From Bryobacterales bacterium (GTDB taxonomy: Bacteria; Acidobacteriota; Terriglobia; Bryobacterales; Bryobacteraceae), in the NCBI GenBank assembly GCA_025353235.1, contig JANXQZ010000063.1, positions 1 to 5,670 on the forward strand: DNA of 5,670 nt, in the 5' to 3' direction. A model generated the notes under the pieces. That model did not search any database. It was not told where the DNA came from and saw only the letters and a list, made by a program, of their open reading frames with translations. Position 1 is the stretch's first letter. Every line of letters begins with the position of its first letter. This document shows, in pieces, positions 1 through 4,944 of this stretch. A program made the position numbers and the translations under genes.

Positions 1-1
1 C

Positions 2-754
2 TGCCTGCCGCTGTTTCCCGCTACCGCAAGGAGTTGCGCAAGCTGGATCATTCCGCTCGCAATCATTGGAATTATCTACGGAGCGCTGGTCGCAATGGTG
101 CAGCCCAACATGAAGAAGCTGGTGGCATACTCGTCAGTCAGCCACTTGGGTTTCGTCGTTCTCGGCATTTTCTCATTCACGCAGAATGGGCTGGACGGGG
201 CTGTGTACCAAATGCTGAACCATGGCGTTTCCACCGGCGCACTCTTCATGCTGGTCGGATTCCTCTATGAGCGGCGGCATTCGCTTGAAATTGCGGATTA
301 CGGGGGAGTGGCCACGCCTGCGCCGAATCTGGCCAAGGTATTCATGATCGTGATGCTGGCCAGCATCGGCCTCCCGACTCTGAACAATTTCGTAGGCGAA
401 TATCTGGTGCTGCAGGGCGCTTCGCTGGCCAACTTCCAGTGGGCGGTGTTTGCAGCCATCGGTGTGATTCTCTCCGCTGTCTACATGCTGTGGCTGTATC
501 AGCGCACGTTCCTGGGCAAGGTTGCCGAAGAAGTGGCTCACCACATGTACGATCTGAAAGCGCGCGAGTATTTCGCCATAGTTCCCCTGATCGTGCTGAT
601 GGTTTGGATGGGGACGTTTACGCAAAGTTTCCTGCCGCCGATCACAACTACGAATGCCCGTATTCTCGCGCCCATCGATGCCAAGAAGGAAGTACAGGTG
701 AAGTTCGAGCAACGCCTTTCCGCCTCCATCCAGGAGTCCGCCCATGTCCGCTGA
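2..754 (+). CDS. nuoM: NADH-quinone oxidoreductase subunit M (NuoM), C-terminal part, 5' end outside window
   Basis: This is an antiporter-like membrane subunit of respiratory complex I, which couples NADH:quinone electron transfer to proton translocation. The frame is open from base 2, leaving about 250 of the usual ~500 residues. Visible residues ~38-56 carry the family signature KKLVAYSSVSHLGF, and the stretch around LNHG (His ~74) is also typical. The segment LNNFVGEYLVL contains a glutamate (visible residue ~133) that aligns with the TM12 proton-channel glutamate of NuoM (Glu407 in E. coli, from memory). NuoN has a lysine at that place, which helps tell the two subunits apart. Several hydrophobic segments follow, then a polar tail ending at TGA 752-754. 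Its last codons contain a Shine-Dalgarno and overlap a short ORF starting at 744, and nuoN follows in the same operon. The family call is firm; only the N-terminal half is unseen. Confidence 0.96.
   Translation, partial: CLPLFPATARSCASWIIPLAIIGIIYGALVAMVQPNMKKLVAYSSVSHLGFVVLGIFSFTQNGLDGAVYQMLNHGVSTGALFMLVGFLYERRHSLEIADYGGVATPAPNLAKVFMIVMLASIGLPTLNNFVGEYLVLQGASLANFQWAVFAAIGVILSAVYMLWLYQRTFLGKVAEEVAHHMYDLKAREYFAIVPLIVLMVWMGTFTQSFLPPITTTNARILAPIDAKKEVQVKFEQRLSASIQESAHVR
732..736 (+). promoter_or_regulatory. Shine-Dalgarno AGGAG inside the nuoM 3' end
   Basis: AGGAG lies 7 nt before the ATG at 744, an ideal spacing. It is 24 nt before the ATG at 761 and 75 nt before the ATG at 812, so it fits neither possible nuoN start directly. 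It therefore points to initiation at 744, in a frame that is not nuoN's. Confidence 0.6.
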
Positions 755-815
755 CGCCGTATGTGGGGCAGCCAATCCTGGCTGCAGCCGGCTTTCCAGC
801 TGGCCTATCTCATGA
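744..815 (+). CDS. Possible 23-codon leader ORF (or displaced original nuoN start) between nuoM and nuoN
   Basis: This short ORF begins with ATG 8 nt before the nuoM stop (overlap 744-754) behind a well-placed AGGAG. It encodes a 23-residue peptide beginning MSADAVCG and ends at TGA 813-815. That stop overlaps ATG 812-814 of the nuoN frame as ATGA, the usual signature of translational coupling. I recognise no protein family in the peptide. Two readings are possible. It may be a translated leader that carries ribosomes to nuoN through a structured stretch. Alternatively, it may be the remnant of the original nuoN start, pushed out of frame by insertion of the twin-hairpin sequence at about 761-805. 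A one-base sequencing error is a third option: a small shift near 760 would join MSADA to the nuoN frame. The sequence alone does not decide between them. Confidence 0.4.
   Translation: MSADAVCGAANPGCSRLSSWPIS
768..804. repeat. Twin tetraloop hairpins, REP-like, at the nuoM-nuoN junction
   Basis: Two short inverted repeats sit one base apart. The first is GCAGCCA (768-774), loop ATCC, TGGCTGC (779-785), with seven perfect pairs. The second is GCCGGCT (787-793), loop TTCC, AGCTGGC (798-804), with seven pairs including one G-U. Two similar stems with NTCC loops in tandem resemble small REP/BIME-type extragenic palindromes. Such elements usually sit between genes, and this one lies exactly at a gene junction. 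It has no T-tract, so it is not an intrinsic terminator. In mRNA it could shield or space the nuoN start. Membership of a dispersed repeat family is inference, because this window has no second copy. Confidence 0.5.
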
Positions 816-2290
816 CAATGTATAACTTCATGCCGTCGGGCGACGATTACATTCGCTTCCTCCCCGAGATCATCATGAGCGTGATGGGCACCTTCTTCAT
901 GGTTCTAGAAGGAATCCTAGGCGACAAGAAAGAGGGCAAGGGACTGATCTTCGGTCACCTCACGCTAGCGACTCTTCTGGCCGCTCTGCTCGCCTGCATG
1001 TATGCAAACGGGTTCCCGGGCAACGCGTTCACGGGCATGCTGATTATCGATGGATACGGCACGTTCTTCCGCGTGCTGGTGATCGGGGTTGGCATGCTGG
1101 CGGTGCTTTCTTCCTATCAGTACCTGAAGCGCGAGCACGCCGAAGCGGGCGAGTATCACGCCTTAATTCTCTTCTCCATCGTCGGCCAATGCGTTATGGT
1201 GACCGCCAACGAGCTCATCATGGTCTTCATCGGCCTGGAAGTGAGTTCCATCGCCACCTACGTGCTAGCTGGCTACCTGCGCGACGACAAGCGCAACAAC
1301 GAAGCGGCGCTGAAGTACTTCCTGCTGGGCTCCTTCGCCACGGCCTTCCTGCTATACGGCATCGCCTGGATCTACGGGGCTTCGGGTTCCACGCGCCTCG
1401 ACACCATCCAAGCTTTTCTGGCGAACCGCGACGTGGCCCACAATATGGCCTTGATCGGGACAGCGGCCGCACTCATGTTTGTCGGCTTCGCTTTCAAAGT
1501 TTCCGCCGCTCCCTTTCAAATCTGGGCGCCGGACGTGTATCAGGGCGCACCCGCCCCAGTGACCGCGTTCATGTCGGCAGGTCCGAAAGCCGCCGCTTTC
1601 GCCGTATTCGTGCGCGTGTTCATGACCGCCTTCGGCCCCATAGTGGACCGCTGGGAACCATTCGTCTGGTCCTCCGCGCTGCTCACCATGGTCATCGGCA
1701 ACTTCGCCGCACTCATGCAATCGAACATCAAGCGGCTGCTCGCCTACAGCTCTATCGCCCACGCCGGATACGTGATGGTGGCCATCGCGGCGCATAACCA
1801 GATCGGCGTCTCGGCGGTGATGTTCTATTTAGCTGCGTATGCCCTCATGAACATCGGCGCGTTCGCAGTGGTGGCGCACTTTTCGCGACAAGGCGAGAAA
1901 TATGTGAACGTGGAGGATTTAGCGGGCCTAGGCTGGAAGCAGCCAGTAACTGCCGCTCTATTCGCAATCTTCCTGTTGTCCTTCATTGGCGTGCCGCTCA
2001 CAGGTGGATTTTTTGGGAAATTCTATATCTTCAAAGCTGCCCTGGACGCCAACTTGATTTGGTTGTCGGTACTCGGCCTGCTGAATAGCGCAGTCGCAGC
2101 GTACTACTATTTGCGGATCCTAGTCGTGATGTACATGCAGGAACCGGGCGAATCAATGGCCAGCCTGCAGCCGCTCAGCACCGGCATTTCGGTCACTCTG
2201 TGGGCTTCGGCTCTCGGGACCTTGATCCTCGGGATCTATCCTGCCGCCATTCTTACTTTCGCGCGCAGCTCTAGCGCGTTCCTGAAATAA
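812..2290 (+). CDS. nuoN: NADH-quinone oxidoreductase subunit N (NuoN)
   Basis: This is the NuoN proton-pumping membrane subunit of complex I, 492 residues from ATG 812, close to the ~480-500 usual for the family. Family marks in order (numbering from 812): LPEIIMSVMG near the N-terminus; GLEVSSIATYVLAGY with the TM5 glutamate at ~143; FAFKVSAAPFQIWAPDVYQG with the TM7 lysine at ~229 and the hallmark W-x-PDVYQGAP; a second lysine at ~259 in AGPKAAAF; KRLLAYSSIAHAGY at ~307-320; and GGFFGKFYIF with the TM12 lysine at ~403. The protein is hydrophobic throughout. The frame also opens at ATG 761, adding 17 residues, but that ATG has no Shine-Dalgarno and its extra codons lie in the twin hairpins. 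I prefer 812 because it is ATGA-coupled to the short upstream ORF. ATG 818 and ATG 830 are also possible. The family call is certain; the start is not. Confidence 0.95.
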   Translation: MTMYNFMPSGDDYIRFLPEIIMSVMGTFFMVLEGILGDKKEGKGLIFGHLTLATLLAALLACMYANGFPGNAFTGMLIIDGYGTFFRVLVIGVGMLAVLSSYQYLKREHAEAGEYHALILFSIVGQCVMVTANELIMVFIGLEVSSIATYVLAGYLRDDKRNNEAALKYFLLGSFATAFLLYGIAWIYGASGSTRLDTIQAFLANRDVAHNMALIGTAAALMFVGFAFKVSAAPFQIWAPDVYQGAPAPVTAFMSAGPKAAAFAVFVRVFMTAFGPIVDRWEPFVWSSALLTMVIGNFAALMQSNIKRLLAYSSIAHAGYVMVAIAAHNQIGVSAVMFYLAAYALMNIGAFAVVAHFSRQGEKYVNVEDLAGLGWKQPVTAALFAIFLLSFIGVPLTGGFFGKFYIFKAALDANLIWLSVLGLLNSAVAAYYYLRILVVMYMQEPGESMASLQPLSTGISVTLWASALGTLILGIYPAAILTFARSSSAFLK

Positions 2291-2301
2291 GTTTCAATCA
2301 A

Positions 2302-3300
2302 GTGGGTAGAGAAGAAAGAAAGACCAAGAAACATCTGCAGCAACACGAGCAGGACGAAGTCCGGAAGCTCGCTAAGAAAAAGAAAGCAGGCGGAAAACGC
2401 GCACCGGAAATTTCGGATGCGACCTCCGCAGGCCTCGTAATTGAAACCGGCGCGGGCCGCTGCATCGTGCGGACCGAAGGGACCGATTTGAAATGCCGGT
2501 CGCGACTCGACATCGCCGTGGGAGATCGCGTGATGTATTCCCCCGAGCGTCGGCAAGTGGAGAAGATCCTCCCGCGCGCCACCGTGCTCTCGCGCCCTGA
2601 CCCTCATAACGCCCGGCTCGAGCGCGTGATCGCCGCGAATATCGACATCGTGGCCAACGTGGTATCGCTCAAATCGCCGCCGCTGAGCCTGGGCCTGATT
2701 GACCGCTACCTGATCGCCATCGAGCAATCGGGCGCTCAGCCCCTGATCTGCGTCAACAAAGTGGACTTGATCGAACCCGGCGAAGACTTCACCGCCGTTC
2801 TTCAGCCATACACCGAAATCGGCGTGCCGGTGATTCAATGCTCGGCAGCGAACGGGCTAGGTCTGGATCCTCTGCGCGAAGCTCTGGCCGGCAAGCTGTG
2901 CGTTTTCACGGGCCACAGCGGCGTCGGCAAGTCGTCGCTGCTGAACGCACTGAACCCTGCATTCGAAGCCGTTACCGGAGATGTGAGCAGGAGCTATAAC
3001 AAGGGCCGGCACACGACCACCGGCTCGAAGCTCTATGAACTTCCCAACGGGGCCGTGATCATCGACACGCCGGGAATCCGCGAACTAGGCCTGTGGAATG
3101 TATCGCTGGCCGAGGTGCGGCACTATTTCCATGAATTCGACGATTTCGCTCAGGGCTGCGCCTTTTCCAACTGCACGCATACTCACGAGCCGCGCTGCGC
3201 AGTGAAGGCGGCCGTGGAAGCGGGACAAATCGCGAACGTGCGCTACAACTCCTACCTGCGCATCAGCTCTTCGTCCGACGGAGACGCAGAGCAGCAGTAA
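2302..3300 (+). CDS. rsgA: Ribosome small subunit-dependent GTPase A (RsgA/YjeQ)
   Basis: RsgA is a circularly permuted GTPase that binds the 30S subunit and checks late maturation of the decoding site. The permuted motif order is plain in the 332 residues: an OB-fold-like region at ~43-95, G4 NKVD at 152-155, G5 SAANG at 181-185, G1 GHSGVGKSS at 204-212, G2 GRHTTT at 235-240 and G3 DTPG at 255-258. A C-terminal zinc knuckle follows, Cys286-x4-Cys291-x-His293-x5-Cys299. The first ~35 residues are a very basic, low-complexity extension (RKTKK, AKKKKAGGKR), possibly rRNA-contacting. The only conventional in-frame start is GTG 2302, 11 nt after the nuoN stop and without a visible Shine-Dalgarno, so translation is probably coupled to nuoN. 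The 3' end overlaps the convergent HNH gene by 38 bp. Length and motifs are complete and I see no damage. Confidence 0.96.
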   Translation: MGREERKTKKHLQQHEQDEVRKLAKKKKAGGKRAPEISDATSAGLVIETGAGRCIVRTEGTDLKCRSRLDIAVGDRVMYSPERRQVEKILPRATVLSRPDPHNARLERVIAANIDIVANVVSLKSPPLSLGLIDRYLIAIEQSGAQPLICVNKVDLIEPGEDFTAVLQPYTEIGVPVIQCSAANGLGLDPLREALAGKLCVFTGHSGVGKSSLLNALNPAFEAVTGDVSRSYNKGRHTTTGSKLYELPNGAVIIDTPGIRELGLWNVSLAEVRHYFHEFDDFAQGCAFSNCTHTHEPRCAVKAAVEAGQIANVRYNSYLRISSSSDGDAEQQ

Positions 3301-3724
3301 CGGTCCGGTGGCACTTTAGACAGAGGGTGCGGAGGTTGGAGAGGTCGCACTCTCCGCCTCCTTCCACCACGGGCACGATATGATCGGCGTCCCAGAGGCT
3401 CTGGCGCGAATGGAGTTTCACGCCCCAGTCCGCTAGGGCTTTGGCGCGTCCCGTGCCCCGCAGGCGTTTGATGTGAATCCATTCGGCCAGGCAATCGGTC
3501 AGGCAGATCGCGCACACGCCTTTGTCGCGAGCCAGCACTTTCTCGCGAACGTATCCGGGATCAGTCCGGAGCTTCCACTCTTCAACGCAGAATTCCGAGC
3601 AAAACGTAAACCTGCGCGGCGGGACTTCCAGGCTGCACCAGCGGCAAAGGGATCGGCCGTTATCGCCTTTGGGAAGAGTGCCTCGGTCAATCCTCCCGCC
3701 GGACATCGCGCGAGAGGTGCTCAT
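3263..3724 (-). CDS. Small HNH endonuclease with N-terminal zinc finger, ZRANB3-HNH-like
   Basis: This 153-residue protein is likely a DNA-cleaving HNH (beta-beta-alpha-metal) nuclease. Residues 27-46 hold a treble-clef-like finger, Cys27-x2-Cys30 ... Cys42-x3-Cys46 (CRWC ... FCSEFC). A middle segment follows with Cys71-x2-Cys74 (GVCAIC). The nuclease core is WDADHIVPV with Asp114-His115, then Asn130 in LSNLRTLC, and Cys135-x2-Cys138-His139. These give the H-N-H triad and a structural zinc site (71/74/135/138). The order of pieces closely matches what I remember of the C-terminal HNH domain of vertebrate ZRANB3. Start ATG 3724 is chosen because it overlaps the upstream HIT stop as ATGA; a much longer open frame upstream lies inside the HIT gene and looks like shadow. 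The 3' end overlaps rsgA. The target is unknown, and no methyltransferase or immunity gene is visible, so a plain restriction role is not supported. Confidence 0.88.
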   Translation of the reverse strand: MSTSRAMSGGRIDRGTLPKGDNGRSLCRWCSLEVPPRRFTFCSEFCVEEWKLRTDPGYVREKVLARDKGVCAICLTDCLAEWIHIKRLRGTGRAKALADWGVKLHSRQSLWDADHIVPVVEGGGECDLSNLRTLCLKCHRTVTAALRLRRTKS

Positions 3725-4134
3725 GCCTTCAGGTAGTCTCGCAAACGCCGCCTCACCTCTTCCATCTCTTCGTCGTGCTTGTAAGGATTGCGGGGCCAAA
3801 AAAATCCCTTGAGCCCGTCTTTCTTGCGCCGAGGCACCACATGCACATGCAAATGCGGCACGCTCTGGCTCACCCGATTGTTGATCCCGACAAACGAGCC
3901 CTCGGCCCCAAGCGCCTCTTCCACCGCCTTCGACAGCATGCGAGCGTTCGAAAACAGAGGTCCTACCAGTTCCGGGGGGAGATCCGCCAGCGTTTCCACA
4001 TGCAGCCTTGGAATCAGCAGGCAATGTCCCGCAAAAAGCGGTCTGTTATCCAGAAAGGCAAGCGAGTGTTCGTCTTCCCACACTGTGGACGCTGGAACCG
4101 ACCCATCTACGATGCCGCAGAAAATACAGTTCAT
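3721..4134 (-). CDS. HIT (histidine triad) family protein, zinc-type, nucleotide hydrolase/transferase
   Basis: HIT proteins hydrolyse or transfer nucleoside monophosphates from substrates such as aminoacyl-AMP, AMP-lysine or dinucleoside polyphosphates. The 137-residue product begins MNCIFCGIVDG, the standard bacterial opening, with Cys3-x2-Cys6 able to bind zinc together with His45 (RLHVETLADL) and a triad histidine. The signature is HLHVHVV at 94-100; by analogy to Hint1 the middle His96 is the nucleophile. A short basic tail (RRKKDGLKGFFW ...) follows. The open frame continues 65 codons upstream of ATG 4134, but those codons show no HIT homology and would cover the promoter region, so I start at 4134. 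No clear Shine-Dalgarno precedes it. It is the first gene of a two-gene minus-strand operon with the HNH nuclease (4-nt ATGA overlap). Its exact substrate cannot be told from sequence. Confidence 0.94.
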   Translation of the reverse strand: MNCIFCGIVDGSVPASTVWEDEHSLAFLDNRPLFAGHCLLIPRLHVETLADLPPELVGPLFSNARMLSKAVEEALGAEGSFVGINNRVSQSVPHLHVHVVPRRKKDGLKGFFWPRNPYKHDEEMEEVRRRLRDYLKA

Positions 4135-4172
4135 CAGCGCTCGAAAAATAGGAAATGTTTCTGCACGACCAC

Positions 4173-4200
4173 ATTCTAACAGCCGTGCGACGTGAGGTAA
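4173..4200 (-). promoter_or_regulatory. Candidate sigma70-type promoter for the HIT-HNH operon
   Basis: Reading the minus strand, TAGAAT (complement of 4173-4178) matches five of six bases of the -10 consensus. It is preceded at 16 nt by TTACCT (complement of 4195-4200), a poor -35 with three of six matches. The start of transcription would fall near 4166, giving a ~32-nt leader before ATG 4134. The -35 is weak, so this is only a candidate. Confidence 0.35.
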
Positions 4201-4204
4201 TAAT
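4176..4204 (+). promoter_or_regulatory. Candidate sigma70-type promoter for the LysW-like operon
   Basis: CTAACA (4176-4181, four of six -35 matches) and AATAAT (4199-4204, five of six -10 matches) are separated by exactly 17 nt. The transcription start would be near 4211, leaving a ~117-nt 5' leader before ATG 4328. The -35 shares bases with the -10 of the opposite-strand candidate. The match is reasonable, but elements this short occur by chance. Confidence 0.4.
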
Positions 4205-4215
4205 GGAGTTATGGT

Positions 4216-4230
4216 GCGTCTTAAAGACGC
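4216..4230. repeat. 15-bp palindrome just downstream of the divergent promoters
   Basis: GCGTCTT-A-AAGACGC is a perfect dyad with seven-base arms around one central base, about 5 nt after the inferred + strand transcription start. On DNA it could be an operator for a dimeric regulator; in RNA it could form a 6-bp hairpin with a TAA loop at the 5' end of the leader. An 8-bp palindrome GGCCGGCC (4233-4240) follows closely. The rest of the 193-bp gap (4135-4327) shows no tRNA or recognised riboswitch. Confidence 0.4.
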
Positions 4231-4314
4231 CAGGCCGGCCGCGAAAAGTCGGCGGAACGCCAAGACCAAGGCGTAGCTGCAAACCTGATTGTGATCGAAA
4301 ACTGTTGCTTCCCG

Positions 4315-4320
4315 GGAGGA
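4315..4320 (+). promoter_or_regulatory. Shine-Dalgarno GGAGGA of the LysW-like gene
   Basis: GGAGGA within CCCGGGAGGAAAGG lies 7 nt before ATG 4328. It is the strongest ribosome binding site in the window and fixes the start of the first gene of the operon. Confidence 0.75.
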
Positions 4321-4327
4321 AAGGATC

Positions 4328-4570
4328 ATGGTGAATTGTCCAAGCTGTCACGAGGCCATTGACGTCGAAGAAGAAGATTTGGACGAGGGCGACACGCTGG
4401 CGTGCGATGAGTGCGGAGTTACCCTGAAAGTGGCAACCCTGACGCCCCTGGAAGTCGTGGTGGCAAAGGAGGACGAAGACGACGAAGACGACGAGGATGA
4501 CGACTTCGACGAGGACGAGGACGATGAAGACGAGGACGAGGAGGAAGAAGAAGACGAGGATTGGAAGTAG
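4328..4570 (+). CDS. LysW-like zinc-ribbon protein with long acidic tail
   Basis: The first 46 of 80 residues look like the LysW/ArgW amino-group carrier family, which holds the substrate on a C-terminal glutamate during lysine or arginine synthesis. The visible similarities are a zinc ribbon with Cys4-x2-Cys7 (CPSC) and Cys26-x2-Cys29 (CDEC), then TLTPLEVVVAK, which resembles the family's LDPLEL region. Residues 48-78 are almost pure Asp/Glu, broken only by Phe60, and the protein ends in EDEDWK. Genuine LysW ends in EDWGE with the terminal Glu as attachment site; here the Trp is kept but the final Gly-Glu is replaced by Lys. No lysine or arginine biosynthesis gene is nearby. It is therefore probably not a working carrier and could be a small acidic adaptor. 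The start has an excellent Shine-Dalgarno. The tail's DNA also encodes the start of the next gene. It is predicted cytoplasmic, with no signal peptide. Confidence 0.82.
   Translation: MVNCPSCHEAIDVEEEDLDEGDTLACDECGVTLKVATLTPLEVVVAKEDEDDEDDEDDDFDEDEDDEDEDEEEEEDEDWK
4469..4561 (+). repeat. Purine-rich GAN trinucleotide tract (acidic low-complexity coding)
   Basis: About 31 consecutive codons are nearly all GAC, GAG, GAA or GAT, interrupted by one TTC (Phe60). The tract is imperfect and mixes synonymous codons, so selection on acidic residues is likely rather than recent slippage alone. Read one frame over, it gives Thr/Arg/Lys, and on the opposite strand a poly-serine shadow frame. GAGG runs inside it can act as Shine-Dalgarno sites for the next gene. 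Confidence 0.75.
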
Positions 4571-4931
4571 CCTTGTCCTGCTCGCTCTCTGGCTTGCACC
4601 AGCGATCTGCGCGGATAAGAAGAAGGCTGGGGAAGCTCAGCCATACGGGCAAATCGGCGTAACTGTGTTTCGGGAACCCGGTTTTGCCCTGCCCGGCGCG
4701 GAGGTCACGTTAACCGCTAATCCGGAGACCAGCGCCGATCCGCAGAAGCTCAAGAAGCTGCAGGGCACGGTGGACGCTCGCGGCGAGGTGGTGTTTCGGG
4801 TTCCAGTCTCGGCTATGCGTTACCTGATCCGGGCGCAGAGTAAAGGATTCATTCCGCAAGAGAAAGCCATTTTAATGGAAGGCGAACGCCGCTCGGACGC
4901 AACTTTCCTGCTGGCACCCGAATCAAAATAG
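4524..4931 (+). CDS. Small exported beta-sandwich protein (carboxypeptidase-regulatory-like), start inside preceding gene
   Basis: The product is 135 residues from ATG 4524. Residues 1-30 form a classical Sec signal peptide: a very basic n-region (KTRTRRKKKTR), a hydrophobic core (SLVLLALWLAPA), and likely cleavage after ICA30 before DKKK. The mature ~105 residues (GQIGVTVFREPGFALPGAEVT ... GEVVFRVP ... YLIRAQSKGF) resemble carboxypeptidase-regulatory/transthyretin-like beta-sandwich domains, without enzyme motifs. No ATG, GTG or TTG occurs in frame between 4524 and the end of the signal peptide, so translation must begin inside the acidic tail of the LysW-like gene. GAGGACGAGG (4511-4520) supplies a binding site. 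ATG 4497 in the same frame is possible and adds nine Thr/Arg-rich residues. The next gene starts 13 nt after the stop. Domain membership is by pattern only, and function is unknown. Confidence 0.75.
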   Translation: MKTRTRRKKKTRIGSSLVLLALWLAPAICADKKKAGEAQPYGQIGVTVFREPGFALPGAEVTLTANPETSADPQKLKKLQGTVDARGEVVFRVPVSAMRYLIRAQSKGFIPQEKAILMEGERRSDATFLLAPESK

Positions 4932-4944
4932 CGAGGGTGCAGAA

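Noticed and set aside
173..775. 200-codon minus-strand open frame opposite nuoM
   Set aside because: Antisense of a clear NuoM frame; the translation is rich in His/Arg/Gly with no family pattern or binding site.
768..804. Intrinsic terminator between nuoM and nuoN
   Set aside because: The hairpins lack a following T-run and lie within an operon whose next gene must be transcribed.
1189..1797. 202-codon + strand frame inside nuoN
   Set aside because: Overlaps well-conserved NuoN motifs in another frame; Arg/His-rich composition is typical of GC-rich shadows.
2236..2838. 200-codon minus-strand frame opposite the nuoN end and rsgA
   Set aside because: Lies fully opposite two certain genes and shows no recognisable domain.
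3725..4024. 100-codon N-terminal extension of the HNH protein
   Set aside because: It lies within the HIT gene in another frame, is low-complexity Gly/Arg/Ala, and the ATGA-coupled start at 3724 fits better.
4135..4329. 65-codon N-terminal extension of the HIT protein
   Set aside because: MNCIFCGIV is the normal HIT N-terminus; the extra codons would cover the divergent promoter region and resemble no domain.
4046..4351. 101-codon minus-strand frame across the intergenic region
   Set aside because: Overlaps the HIT start and the LysW-like start with no binding site or homology.
4348..4644. Minus-strand poly-serine open frame
   Set aside because: It is the reverse complement of the GAN tract; runs of TCN codons follow automatically.
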